Shown: piece by piece, positions 21,730-33,691 of the stretch
How positions within the stretch are numbered: position 1 is the stretch's first letter
Layout of the letters: the number at the start of each line of letters is the position of its first letter
From: Diplolepis rosae
Lineage: Eukaryota; Arthropoda; Insecta; Hymenoptera; Diplolepididae
Length of the DNA: 64,000 nt
Assembly (NCBI GenBank): GCA_030998225.1
Contig: JAPYXD010000704.1
Location: forward strand, 5,332,001 to 5,396,000
Direction of reading: 5' to 3'
The notes under the pieces: model-generated
Seen by the model: the letters and a program-made list of their open reading frames with translations, nothing else
The model's database searches: none
Told to the model about the DNA's origin: nothing
Position numbers and translations under genes: made by a program

Positions 21730-22362
21730 TAGTATTAGTTGTTTCACTATTTGAATAACTGAAATCCACTGTTGGAAATAGTGAAACCCACTATTCTAAT
21801 TAGTACAAATCCACTATTTCAAATAATCAATTTTGCTATTTTTAAAATGACCTATTTTCTTTTAATTCCAATAATGAAATTTTTACTACGAAATAGTGAA
21901 ATTCATTATTTAAAAGTAGTACTTGCGTGTATAGTGTTTGACTAGATTCTTTTGAAATTTGGTAAAAACGTTCCTTCAATGTCGAACATCTCGTGACCAT
22001 TATTTTAGAATTTTGGATTGTCCCATTTTTGAGTAATCAATCGTCAAAGTTGCCAATTGGCATAGAATTTTCAACCCAGAATTCCTAGATTAGAGACCTT
22101 TCATCGTGCTTCTCTTTCTCCCTCTAGTAATTGCCTATGTCAATTCGAAACTTTGACCATTGATTAGAAAAAGTTTTCGCGTAGGGTTGTCTCACTTTGG
22201 ACCCGGAATTACGCAGACAACCCTGTATTTTCTCGAAGCGCAGATCGTAAGCTTTCGATTCAAGTATTTATTATTCTATTAAACAGTCGGTGAAGTTTTA
22301 CGCCAAAAAAATCTGTACAAATGTTTAAACAACACATGTTTAAACCCACCTGGGGATTGACA

Positions 22363-23433
22363 TCGTTATCTGCATATTAAACGAGGTCATTAGGACGGTT
22401 TTTCACAATGGAGAGACCGGCTGGAAAAAGGGAAATTTCTGACCCTGTGTCGATGAGATTAATAAAGCCACTAGAAATGTCCCTAGTATGGAGGAGCTTG
22501 AATTCTTAGGCGCCCGAATCGATGATCTCCGTACGAAAGAGCTGTGTTAGTTTTCCGGATTGGGTAAAACTTTCCAAGAACATGGCTGAGTGAATTTTTT
22601 GTTACCTTTACCGAATCTTCGATGATAGTAACAGCGACGTCGGGAACTGTTGCTGCGCGAGCGGTCACGATGTTGAAAATTACCCGAACTGGAGTGACTA
22701 CGTGATCGAGGAGCCATTTTTGAATCACGAATCTCGTTTGAAAGCCTCTCAAATTGTTTAGTTAAAATGGTAACCAATGATGAAAAGTAATCATTGGTTG
22801 CTGGAACCGAAGGACTTGGGCTCGGAATATTAAAATGAGTCGATGTAGAAACGACCTCGTAATTTAAAGGTTGTGATGCTTCAGAAACCTCATCAGCCAG
22901 GTTGGCTAATTCTTAGATATCATTTACGTCGGATAAGGCTGAAATCGTGCGTATTTGAGAGGGCATCTGTTCAAGGAATACACTCTCGATTACCGCGTCG
23001 GTACAATTGCCATAATTAAGTGCGCGACGTTTAGTCAAAAGAAGAGAGGGTTTCCCTTCTGAGACGACCTGACCTCATAAAAACTTGCGTAAACGCGTTT
23101 CAGCTGAAACCGAAAAACTTTTAATAAGCTGATTTCTTATTTGAGAGTAAATATCAGCGGGTTTCGGCTCCAATTCCAAAATATGTTTTATATGTAGTAT
23201 CAAATCATGATCCAATTTTGCGCTTAGCAATCAGCTTTGATTGATTCCAAGTTAATTCGCGCTTGGCGAAAAGAAGCGTCGATAATCACAAAAAAAGAAA
23301 CAGGGTCTTCGTGAAAAAATTTCGAAATTTTGGGTGTGCGATAAGCATCCGCGCGCTGATTCTCGATAAGAGCCAAGTTCTCAACCAATCTGAAGAGATC
23401 ACCTTCCTCCAAGCACCTTCCGCCAGTTGTCAT
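22363..23433 (-). pseudogene. Element C Gag and protease start, decayed
   Basis: Gag starts at ATG 23433 and is open to 23224 (LVENLALIENQRADAYRTPK, FFHEDPVSFFVIIDASFRQA). It continues in other frames with LELEPKPADIYSQIRN, GKPSLLLTKRRALN and VFLEQMPSQIR, interrupted by stops. At 22777-22547 it has KQFERLSNEIRDSK, an Arg/Ser-rich tract and CYYHRRFGKGNKKFTQPCSW. That is the His/Cys nucleocapsid-like motif of this Ty3 group in place of CCHC knuckles. The protease DTG lies just beyond, near 22440, and is cut by the transposon ending at 22362. No 5' LTR is seen above 23470, so the element is 5'-truncated. Confidence 0.8.
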
Positions 23434-23470
23434 TTTTATCCGCTTAAGATTTTGAAAGACTATATAATAC

Positions 23471-23835
23471 CGTCGTAGTTATTAAGAGTATCAAAAATAA
23501 ATGCAAGTTGATAAAAATACAAGGACTAATGTCAGAAAGAGTAACAATAATGATTTGGTCAGAAACAATAACAATAATGATTTTTAATAATAAATTTAAA
23601 CTTAAAAAAATCGACCGTGGGAAATGTTTCTCAAAGTTCCAAAAAGTTAATACTCAAGAAAAAACAATTCTTAGCGAGCACGCCAAAATGCAACGAATTC
23701 TTGATGTTATCAATTGCAAAACTGAATTTGATTATGCAATTGAGCGAGGGCATCGGTCATCCATAAAGGAACTCTGCGAAAGAAAACTTTTTTCAAATAC
23801 ATTACACAATAATATATGTTAAAAATTTTCAAGAA
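23471..23835 (+). other. Unidentified ORF region
   Basis: A 104-codon frame at 23508-23822 contains FEYxxERGHRSSIKELCERK-like charged sequence but no motif I recognise. Its composition is compatible with coding and it has no neighbour to support a function. It may be part of another repeat. Confidence 0.2.
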
Positions 23836-23839
23836 TTAA

Positions 23840-24471
23840 GGAGGTTCTATTGTAAAACAAATTAACGGTCAGAAAAGGATGAAACTTGAAACATAGTTAT
23901 TTAAATGCATGAAAATGAATAAGTGAAATTTTCAAGAGTCCAGGGTACCTGTGAACGAAGATATTTTAATAAATATTTTCCGTCATTTAACATGTGCTCT
24001 TATGGACAACTACCTTTTCATTGCTTTCAATTACCCACCACACATCCATTAACGGTTGAATATCGCTGAAATCTTTTATAATAGTGAGGAAAATATCTAA
24101 AAAAACATTTTTAGCTTACAATATTGTTATAAGGGTACTTGTAAACCAATGAAAATGGAAATAAATGTTACAAAAATGATGATATTGAGTGATAATGTAG
24201 TAGATATGGCAACACCGCAGACGAGTATACGTTGGTAGGTTATGGCGTGCTATTCGAAAAGAAACAATGAGCCTACATACACGTTTGCCCTGTTATAGAA
24301 TTCACACCTGAATGCCTTAGATTTTTAATCTATTTCAATAAAATGCCTCTTATGATGACAAATTAAAAAGGGACACTAAAAAAATCGAGGCGGTGTTGCC
24401 ACATCAACTACCTTGTGAGTCAACTGCGCGAAATGTTTTGTTCTGACTATCTAAGTACCGATAGAACCTCC
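23840..24471. mobile_element. 632-bp TTAA-flanked MITE (piggyBac-like)
   Basis: GGAGGTTCTAT at 23840-23850 is perfectly inverted as ATAGAACCTCC at 24461-24471. Both ends are flanked by TTAA (23836-23839 and 24472-24475), the target duplication of piggyBac-type elements. A second internal inverted pair (GGCAACACCGC/GCGGTGTTGCC) lies around 24212 and 24392. No ORF is present. Confidence 0.7.
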
Positions 24472-24755
24472 TTAAAAGATAAGCAAACATTAGTTTTTGA
24501 AATATAATACTGGATACTGCTCCGTTGAATATAGTTTAAAGTAGTAAAAATCATTAAATAAATTAATTTAAATTTACAATTTTTGGAGTAGTAGCCTTAT
24601 ACAAATTTTTTTAAATTGATAAAATTTTAATAAAATGTACAAATCATTTAATAAGTTGAAGGCACAACGTTGAACACATTGGTGATGAGAAGTAAAAGCG
24701 TGAAAATGTATAGGCTTGTATAAAATTGACTCGTTGATTACATTGTAGGGGAGGA

Positions 24756-25067
24756 AAAATAACACAGCGTGATGACTATCACCGTCGGTTAGGTATTTAT
24801 GAGTGATGTTTATCTGCACAGCCATTTGGTTAAGTTGGTGCTTGTTCTCAAGATATTTAATCATAAAAATATTGATTTTTTTAACCTGATTTTTCTTCAT
24901 TTTTTGTATTAAAAACGTCTAAATCAAGAAAAATCCGGTTTAAAAAATCCATATTTTTATAATTTAGTATCTTGAGAACAATCGCCAACTTAGCCAAATG
25001 GCTGTGCACATAAACTCTACTCCTGAATACCTAACCGATGGTGATAGTCACCACGCTGTGTTATTTT
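24756..25067. mobile_element. 312-bp near-perfect palindrome (foldback MITE)
   Basis: The two halves are inverted copies of each other from AAAATAACACAGCGTG at the left to CACGCTGTGTTATTTT at the right, with little or no spacer at about 24911. Identity looks like 85-90%. A minus-strand ORF at 24574-24900 overlaps it and is a by-product of the repeat. Confidence 0.85.
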
Positions 25068-25332
25068 GACTGTTGAAAATCCACCCATAGTCTTATAAAT
25101 AAATTCAAATAGGCCGTTATAAAATGAGACAAAATATCTAATTATAATGGTCAATATAGCACAAATTAAATCACAAAGGATGAAGTCAAAATTTAAATAA
25201 CGTTGGAATCCAAATAACTGAAGCGTAAACCATGTTCACCTTTCGTGTCAAGCAAATAATCTTCGTTTGGCAACAGAATTATGTTCGTATACAAACATCG
25301 TTTAAAATATCAATTTTAAATCGGAATATAAC

Positions 25333-25364
<32 letters not shown>

Positions 25365-26071
25365 ATTATATCATATAATTTGAGAACCAAAAGGGATGGC
25401 GAGCCGAGGATGCTGGCGGGGACGCCGAATAATAACAGGTAGAGTTTGACCTTATTCTCTGTGTTTTGAATTTTAATTGTAGTGATAAAAAGTGAAACTG
25501 TAAATTTGGGTGGTGTGCGAAGCTAACACCGCGCCACGAGACTTCCGAGGCAGCAGACTCTGGGTCAGCCTAATTATTAATCAGTATAAAGTAAATTCAG
25601 TGTTCGCAAGGATAATTGGTGTGAACACGCAAGGTCATTTAAGGGCACGGTTCTTGCGCCCACTAACCATAAATATTAAATATCGAACTCTCAGTGTCCG
25701 TGGTGGCGAGCAATGACGCTGCTCCTTACCCCGCGCTCTCCGCGGTATTTCAGTGGTCCCTGTAGCTTTGGTTACGAAGGTAAAGAGTGACCCGTTATAA
25801 GTGGGCCAATAAATTAATATTACGTTGTAATTAAATAGTAATTTTGGTTATTTTAAAGAAACTGGGGTGTAAAGTAAATTACCCCGAATTTTGTAAATAC
25901 GGCGCTTATTAATAAACCTATTTTAGCAGGCAATGTACCTGACTAGACGCCAAAAATGACTATTTCATAATCTGCAAATGTTATTGGCATTGGTACCAGA
26001 TCATCAAAAACAACAAGCCTTGTTTTTTCAAAAAATAAGGGAGCATTGAATTTAGCAATTGGGCATTAAAT
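25068..26071. other. Unassigned region
   Basis: There is a 20+ base T run at 25331-25356. The segment 25380-25760 is GC-richer and has no recognised gene. AGAGTGACCCGTTATAAGTG at about 25785 resembles the terminus of the C/D LTRs, but the sequence beside it does not match them. Confidence 0.4.
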
Positions 26072-26255
26072 CAGCCTTAAATGAGCTCTGAATTCTGATA
26101 TAGGTGATTACTTGATTTAATGTCATTTCAATCTATAGTTACGTCAGCTTAACGTTGAGCCAGCGTACCCCTTTGTTTTTTGAAAAATAACTTACGTCAT
26201 CTGCTGTCAAGCACAGATGAGCCCTGAGTTCTGATATAGGTGATAATTCGATACA
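26072..26255. repeat. Direct repeat pair, about 35 bp
   Basis: GAGC(C/T)CTGA(A/G)TTCTGATATAGGTGAT occurs near 26090 and again near 26220, about 127 bp apart, suggesting an old tandem duplication. Confidence 0.6.
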
Positions 26256-26327
26256 ATATAATTTTTCCGTAAAACCACTATTTGTATAAGCATAGATGGT
26301 AATGTGTTTCTGTTTGTTTGAGAGTGT

Positions 26328-26413
26328 ATTGTAATAGTATATTACGTGCCCAGGCGCACAATGAGGGTTATTGCGTGACGAGCGACAATGCTCGCAGGAG
26401 ATCGAAGCCAAGG
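26328..26413 (+). repeat. Dispersed repeat, copy 1 (related to 47986-48152)
   Basis: This runs from ATAGTATATTACGTGCC through CACAATGAGGGTTATTGCGT to CTCGCAGGAGATCGAAGCC. The same sequence occurs inverted at about 48074-48152, and a more diverged forward copy lies at 47996-48060. Confidence 0.8.
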
Positions 26414-26520
26414 CGTAGTTGAGGCGTAGGTAAGTTGTAGTCGAGGTGCAGCTGATGCGTAGTCGAGGCATAACTGAGACGTAGCTGAGGCAAAGCCGAG
26501 ACGAAGCCGAGACAAAGCCA
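26403..26520. repeat. Minisatellite, 12-13 bp GTAGTCGAGGC-type units
   Basis: About nine imperfect units alternate (C/G)(T/A)AG(T/C)(T/C)GAG(G/A)C. The array starts directly at the end of the dispersed repeat at 26328-26413, whose last bases (GATCGAAGCC) resemble the unit. Confidence 0.75.
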
Positions 26521-28078
26521 ATCAAGCTTCGGCGATCAGCCTCGCCTCCTCATGGGTCAGGAAAGACATCATTCTGGGCAGGGCAGTCCCAGTAGGGAAC
26601 CATACGGGAACGATCAGTTGGATTACTCTTCTCTCGCATTCAGAGGACATCTATCACAGTCAAGCAGCGAGATCAGTCATCTATCTCCATTCAGTACATT
26701 TACTCTTCTCAGACACTCGCAGACTCATACCCAGCGCCGCTGCCTGGAACATATATCCTTTTTCATTCATGGGGATAAATACATCTGTAGCGTACCCCTC
26801 TTTCAGCTTGGGATAAACCTGTCTATAGGACACGCATCATGCAACTCGGTCCGGCTCAATAGCTCTCTGAGCGTTGGCTGGTGAGTCAGCAACCCTGGCG
26901 TTCTCCTGGCAGTAGGAGCGCCTGGTATGGTGGCCTGCTGCAACCCTGGTTGCAGAGGGTCGTATCCAGTCGTTTCGGCAAGTAGACGCGTGACTTCTTT
27001 GCCGGAAATGAATGCCGCTAAGCACTAATTCTAGCACAGGACCTGCGCTGGGCTGATTTTTTCCGCCCCTTGTATTTTCGCAAAAAATTAAAAATCGGGT
27101 TAAGGAGGGGCTGACTCTTAGCGATCTAAGAGTAGGTAGAGGAGTGAAGGAGGGGGAGAGATACTCTGGGATCTGAGTATACGGCTTTTGCTTTTCATAA
27201 AGTTTATGGGTACTGAGGCTCCTTTCTTCAACACTGTTTGCGGGTTAATTTTCTCCGTAAAAGAAGGGCTTCATTACTTTCTTCTACCTTTCAGTGGTCA
27301 AGATCACTACGCCTCTTTGTATCCGACAGTTAGTGACTGATGAAGTATCTTAAATAATAGAATGATCGAATAAATTTATATTGCTCGTATACGGTTCAAG
27401 GCGCGTATAACAATACCTACCCGAATTTTCCCTTGTGGTATATTTCTAATGTGGTAATACACCGCTTAATAAACAATTAGTTTTCAATAAATGTCACGTC
27501 TTCTGCTTAAAGAATGATTTTAAGCAGTGAAACAGACCGCTAAATATGTAAGTTTATTTGCGTAAACGTAAAATATAATAATATAATAAAAAATACTTTA
27601 AGTTTAATGCATTATTAGCTTGGTTATCATTGACTTACACGCATTCTGTTGATTAAGATCGCGGAAATAGGTCGCTTAATATTCAATCCTATACGCCAAG
27701 TTATTTTAATTTCACCGCCTGACAAGTATGCATTTTCATAAGCGTGAACGGAACGTTTATTTATTTTATAGGCCGATTTTTTTATATTTTAACTTAAATT
27801 GCTTTCAAATTTTCATGCTAAAAATGTACATTGAAGCGAATGTTCGAATGACTTTATTTGTAGTGGACTGGTACTGAGACGCCTTGGGGCTTCCACCCTT
27901 CATAAGTTTTTTGAATGTTTTGATTAGTAAATTTTCCAAGAAAGGAAAAACAACAAAAAAAGATTACTATAAGCAACTTATCTTCTTTGCACGTTTACAG
28001 CTTAGCCCTGAAATTTATTAAATTAGCTGGCACTGAGGATGGTCCCCATTCGTGGCTGGAACGTACGCCTGTTTCCCC
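26521..28078. other. Unassigned region
   Basis: No gene was recognised. Frames at 26552-26884 and 26837-27037 overlap on opposite strands and show no motifs. The rest is AT-rich with scattered short repeats. Confidence 0.4.
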
Positions 28079-28130
28079 TTAAGGGGGTATTCTAATTTAG
28101 GCAGTTCAAAAAATCGATTTTTTGTCTCCG
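28079..28130 (+). mobile_element. Candidate transposon terminus TTAAGGGGGTATTC
   Basis: TTAAGGGGGTATTCTAATTT followed by TTCAAAAAATCGATTTTTTG resembles the sequence at 33309 (TTTAAGGGGGGGGGGAGATA, then TTCAAAAAATCCAAAAATTT) upstream of the Mutator-like ORF. It may be the left end of an element holding the CYVC-family pseudogene at 30328. I found no right end. Confidence 0.35.
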
Positions 28131-28790
28131 CATATTTATGAAGTGAACAATATAGAAAACGTGTGTGCGAGAGTGCTTTTCTCAATGACGATCACTTTCC
28201 ATTTTTTACGACCATTAATCGAGAAAAGCATGATTTTTCTGGAAACCATTATTTTGTGAATGGTGGACATGATATCGAAAAAAATTCTGGTCCGATTGCG
28301 CTAAAGTTCTTTGAGCTTATTTAATAAACGTAAAAGGAGAACAGTAGTTTCGAAAAGCAAGTGAGCAACTACTTGATATAGTAGGAGTGTATACTAACGT
28401 GCACACTTATTTGCAGCTCTATTTGACTACGTCACATACAGTGTCGGCCAAAATCGTCAGTTCACTAAAAAATCGTATTAAAAACATGCCTTTATTTTTT
28501 CGCAGATATCTCAATGGAGAACGAAAATAAAATATTTAAAAAAAAGTGGCAACGCTTATTGAATTTTGCATCGAATGAACTTTACTTGAATTATTTTTGA
28601 TAAAAGAAGACCGAGTTAGCATATGAGAAAGACCGATCTAATTTTAGACTATTGCAGATTTCCATTATTCAACTTTGAATCATAAAACAACAACCAAGCA
28701 TTTCGGAAAAGTCAAAAAGTGGTCACACCATTAAGAATCCGCTTGTCAAGCTGTAACCGAAACTGGGCTACCAAGTATTTAACACATCAC
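28131..28790. other. Unassigned AT-rich region
   Basis: No gene or terminus was recognised between the candidate terminus and the mariner relic. Confidence 0.4.
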
Positions 28791-29860
28791 TCAATAAGTT
28801 TCCGGTATGACATATAGATGGCATTATTATTGTCAAATCCATATGATTTCTGGATGGTTTCAACCTTCAAACGTTAAGTGTCAAAATTTCACGACAATCT
28901 CACGTTTAGTTCAAAAGTTACAGAGGTTTTGGTGGAGCAACTTTTGTCATTTTCGAAACAATGGATACAATCATTGACTGGTATGCCGAATTTAAACACG
29001 GTCGTACAAACACCGATGACGCTAAAGGCTCTGGTCGCCCAAAATCAGCAGTTGTTTCAGAAAACATAACAAAAGTCACAAAATAGTTTTGGGCGATCGT
29101 AAATTAAAGTTGCGTGAGATAGCTAATACCTTAAAGATATCAGAAGGTAGTGTATTTACAATTTTGCACGAATCTTTGGAGATGTGTAAGTTGTTTTCGA
29201 AGTGAGTGCCGCGTTTTCTCACAATTGACTAAAAACAGCAACGCGTAAAGGATTCAGAGCGCTGTTTGGAGCTGTTCAAACGAGGTAAAATAGATTTTCT
29301 GCGATGGTATGCGTCAATGGTTGAAACATGTATCCACCTCTACACTCGTGAAAAAGAAGATCGTCAGCTGAGTGGACAACAGCTCGTGAAAGCCGTCCAA
29401 AGCGACCAAAAACTCAACAGTGGGCTGACAAGGTTATGACATCCGTATTTTGGGAGATGCATGGTATTTTGTTTGTCGACTATTTTGAGAAAGGTGAAAC
29501 CATTAACAGCGACTATTACATGAAATTACGGGATCGATTGAGCGCAGAAATCAAGAAAAAACGGCCTGACATGCAAAAAAAAGTGCTCTTCCATCAAGAC
29601 AATGCGCCGTGACACAAGTACATGAAAACGATGGCCAAATTGAATGAATTAAGCTTCGAATTGCTTCCTCACCCACCATATTCTCCAGATCTGACCCCTA
29701 GTGACTATTGGTTCTACTGACCTGACAAAAATGCCTCAGGGAATGAGATTTAGCTCCAATGAAGAAGTGATTACCGAAAATGAAGCCTATTTTGAGAGCA
29801 AAGACGAATCATTCTACAAAAAAAGGCATCTAGAAGTTAGAGAAGCGTTGGAATGAATGT
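28791..29860 (+). pseudogene. Mariner transposase relic, many stops
   Basis: Pieces of a DD34D mariner transposase lie on the plus strand in successive frames: KHGRTNTDDAKGSGRPKSAV, KIVLGDRKLKLREIANTLKI, SEGSVFTILHESL and KDSERCLELFKRGK. Later come FHQDN-type sequence (near 29600, with the His-Asn context disrupted) and SSNEEVI near 29755. At least six frameshifts or stops are present. A 5' terminus may lie near TTTAACACATCACTCAATAA at 28780. No matching right terminus was found, so the 3' end seems lost. Confidence 0.75.
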
Positions 29861-30327
29861 ATTACGCTTGCTCACTCATACTTCTGTCCAAATTTCAAAG
29901 GTCGTAAACTAGACAGTTCCATAACGCTTAGTCCTTTTGCGGTTACGTACATGACACGGAAGCGATGACAACCACCTTTTTAAGAGGATGTGCAGAATGA
30001 TTTGCATTTCGGTTCACCACAGTAACGAAGCCGGTGAAGGCGCACGTTAGGGTGTGAGGACGAAGCCTTAGTATGTCTGACGGTGAGTTGACATTGTCCT
30101 TATCAATATCAGAAAGCTCGGACACTTAGGCCTGAGGAGGTATCAAGGTTATCACCCTCAGGACGGTGGATTCACTTGCGATCGGACCAGGAAGCCTAAC
30201 GTGCGGGTTTATGAAATAAACATGAATCACAAAAAACAGCAAATAATAAATGCCACAAAACTCGTATTTCTCGGATGACTAACTCTGCATCACAAAAAAT
30301 GATTGCGATAATAACTCGGATCTATTT
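29861..30327. other. Unassigned region
   Basis: No gene was recognised. A short minus frame at 29943-30125 has no motif. Confidence 0.4.
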
Positions 30328-31530
30328 TGCTACGTATGTGCCAAATATGAAGTACAAAAGAATCGGCGGATGATGAATGATAAATTCAAGGATGCGAACG
30401 AACGTTGCTTCAACCCCAAAATTACGAACCAAGATAAGACTTGGGTCCCACACTCAATGTGTAGTCCTTTTATAACTTGTAATATAACCTGTAATATAAG
30501 CCTACAATATGGCAACAACCGAGAAGCAGAGCTGACTTATTTTTGCAACGTAGATGATCGTTCTAGCTTCAATAGAAGCACACGGCCCAAAATTCAGTAT
30601 GCTCAAGTTTCGTCTGTAGAAAGAGCTGTAATAATCTCTAAAACCATGTGCCTCGTAAAAAAAGTGATGAAGATGATTGTTCAGTTCCAGTCAGTCACTC
30701 TGTCACGATGAAAAAAGAACACGATAATATCAGAATCTTGCTAGAAAAAAATAAAATATGCTGATCACCAATGGCAACTTTGCGGAAATTTAAAGATTGC
30801 AATAATCATACTTGTGCAACAAGGGAGTTTTACGAAGAATCCTTGCTTCTTGTGTTTGTGGAACAGTCGAGATCGCGAGAAACATTACAAACAAAGAGAA
30901 TGGCCCACAAGAAACGAGATGACACCTGGTTCGAATACTGTCATCAAAGAATCTTTAGTAGATAGATACAAAATCTTCCTTCCACCTCTTCATGAAAAAC
31001 TTGGTTTGATGACGCAATTTGTGAAAGCTTTAGACAAAGAAGGAGATTGTTTGAACTATATTACGCGAAAATTTTACCACATTTCACCTGCAAAACTGAA
31101 AGCCCACATTCGTGATTGGCCACACATTCAAAAGTTAATGGAAGATGACATTTTTATTACAAAAATGAAAAAGGATAAAAATGCGGCGTGGTTTAGCTTC
31201 AAAAATTTTGAAGAACATATTTTAGGGGATCAAAAAAGTAAAAATTAGAGGCAATTGGAAGCTACATTGGTTAAGAATGATGAAAAATTAGGTTGCTTGA
31301 TGAATTTAAAACTGCACTTTTTGGATTCTCATCTTGATTATTTTCCTGACAATCTGTACGATTGTAGTAAAGAGCAAGCTTCGAGCTTTCATCAGGATGT
31401 AAAAGAAATGGAACGCAGATACCAAAGAAGGTGGGGTATCAATATGATGGCCGACTATTGTTGGACAATCAAAAGAGACATGCCATCAAATAATCAAAAG
31501 AACAAGAACACCAATAAGAAGAAGTTTTGA
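30328..31530 (+). pseudogene. Repeated insect CYVC-type protein, frameshifted
   Basis: I recognise this as a member of a family found in many copies in insect genomes, of unknown biochemical function and possibly transposon-borne. The N-terminus (30328 on) has CYVCAKYEVQ and then DQDKTWVPHSMC-like sequence (NQDKTWVPHSMC), a putative zinc-binding module. A middle portion around 30600-30950 changes frame at least twice. The C-terminal half is good: LPPLHEKLGLMTQFVKALDK and WFSFKNFEEHILGD at 30960-31248, a stop at 31246, then LGCLMNLKLHFLDSHLDYFP, ASSFHQDVKEMERRYQRRWG and MMADYCW to 31530. Full-length relatives carry these blocks in one frame. The His/Asp/Glu-rich FHQD...E pattern could be catalytic, but that is speculation. 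Confidence 0.65.
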
Positions 31531-33308
31531 AAGTAAAAAAGCTCGGTATTCCAAGTAGCTTTTTATGTTAATGAAATACGCTTCCATTCGAAGTTTCATT
31601 ACAATTATGACACACTGTTTTTGTAAACAGCACCTTCGATGAAGAAAGATGTTCCAAAGTTGCTGCTGAATTGAACTTTTTTAGTGTTACAGTAACGTTC
31701 GGAAAACATAAATATAGGCATTTACAGTAATTTGCCTAAAGTTATTGAACTAAATAGATTTTTGTTCTAAAAACTCAACATAAATCAGGTTGAACTCCTC
31801 TTGCCTATTTTTAATTCAAAAAAATCATGCGATTAAAAAAAACGATTTTTCTCAAAATTTGAACATTTTGAGGTTATGTGAAAACTAGAGACAACATGAT
31901 AAAACTGCCTTCAGATTCGCGATCAGCGGGTCAAAATTCCTGGGAAATTATGGTTCTTTATTCTACCTCAAAAGACTTACTTTTGTGGGGCTGTACTATG
32001 TATCACCTAGCTAAGCATTAGAGAAGGAAAATATGAGTTTCGACTAAAGGCTGACAGCATGCGTGTAGAACTCGGAAACAAGCTTAACAAGCACTGTACA
32101 AATTTATTGATTTGAAAACCACCTATTTAGCGGCAGATCATTTGTAGAGGGTAAACCCGTCAACGCCCTACTGGCTCATTACCAATGAAGTAACCCCATC
32201 ACTCCTAGAGTAAAAATGCATGAAACTAAGAGTGTAAATCTTAACGAGATTTACAACTTTCGTTCGAAATATTTTATGCGATTTTCTGTATTCACTGAAA
32301 TGAATGCTGAAAACCAAGATTTGTTTAGGATTTTTATAGGTTTCTCCATAAAAAACCAATTCGTGCCAATTTGCACAATTATGTTCGTAATCAATGTCTC
32401 GCAATACATTACTCGTAATATAGGTAGATTGAAGAAAATCTGAGGTAACCGTTTTTCGGAACTTTATCCAAAAAGGGGACCGGCACCAACCGTTAAGTCA
32501 GTGTGTGTGTCTATTCCGGTTCCTTTTTAGACTCAATTTTAGAGTCAGTTTTGTGAGCAGAATAATATTGTGATTACAATTGCATTTCGAATCATAATCC
32601 AGGGTGCGGATTGTAGAAGTCAGAGTCAAGCAGTACCCACGTTTTCCTTAGCCTGAAGAAACCTAAATCGCCGTGGTCCATTTTCCAGATTTTTGAAAAG
32701 TGCTCTAGACTCAGTGTGCAAGAAACAAAAATTAATGCGTCTCATTTACTCTTGTGAGCATTATCGCTCCTACTGACTCTATACATTATTTCACTCGCAC
32801 TCCTGAAAAGGATCCAAGGGCTACTTGAGCATCTACATGAAAACTACTAAAAGGTACTGATACTTTTCCCGTTTTCTGAACAGTTTTGTCTGTGCCTACC
32901 ATACGTATTTTGTGACGTGACACAAGGTGAAAATAAGATATTTTCTTCTTAGTAGGTACACTGAGAAATAATTCTGTTGACTCTATAGCATGCGTGTTTA
33001 TTTTTTCATAAAAGTAGGAACTATTTGAATTAATAGCACCACAGTCAAACTATAGTAACCGCACATTTCACTTGCACATTACCCGTGAAGAACTTTAGGC
33101 ATGCCCCAGACTGCGCCCAGGCCTGGTGAGCTTTGTAATGGCATAAAACGAAAAACCAGGTCCAAGAAACCAGGCCAAGAAACTTCAAGGCGAGTAATTT
33201 TATAACATATTTGTTTGAATCAATAGTATATGCTTTTGGACGATGGTAAATATGCATGCTATAGATTCGATAAAATTATTTTCTATGTGCAGGATTTTCT
33301 ATCTTTAG
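31531..33308. other. Unassigned region
   Basis: AT-rich sequence follows the CYVC pseudogene. AAAAACGATTTTTCTCAAAA near 31840 may belong to the end of the same element. No other gene or repeat was recognised, and two overlapping frames at 32168-32443 look like chance. Confidence 0.4.
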
Positions 33309-33691
33309 TTTAAGGGGGGGGGGAGATACCTCTAGAACTTTCAAAAAATCCAAAAATTTTTTTTTTGAAAAATTAAAAAATTGAAAAACTATTCAAAAAT
33401 ATAATCCGAAAGTTCTATTGGTCTACTCCAAATATTTCGGTAGAAAGAGGCCCCAGAACCACTTCACTTCGTGCAGCGGCTATACAGGCCGGAGCGCGGT
33501 CCTTCCTTATCAGTCCCCTGATTCCCTCCTTTTCAGTTTTCCTCGCATTCCTTCGAAGGTATTTTTAGTTTTTCCTCGAATGCTCGTGTGTGTGTGTGTT
33601 TTTTTTGTGGCAATAGCTCTGAATGAAAATTTGAGTCTCGAATCGTATCTTTATACTTCAGTATTGCTCTGATCCTTGACGAGATATATTA

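Larger units (their letters stand above)
20178..22362. mobile_element. DNA transposon with ~200-bp inverted termini, inserted in element C protease
   Basis: The left arm (20178 to about 20375) and the inverted right arm (about 22165-22362) match over roughly 200 bp at about 90% identity by eye. They include long exact runs such as the block around TTCCGGGTCCAAAGTGAGAC. Excluding the mariner inside, it is about 1.0 kb with no transposase, so it is non-autonomous. Its right end abuts the element C protease, just after LIDTGSEISLFP and the residues that follow. I could not define a target duplication. Confidence 0.8.

Noticed and set aside
24574..24900. 108-codon minus-strand frame
   Set aside because: Half of it is one arm of the 312-bp palindrome, so it reflects the repeat.
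25785..25805. Terminus of a third LTR of the C/D family
   Set aside because: Only about 14 bases resemble the LTR end and the adjoining sequence does not match.
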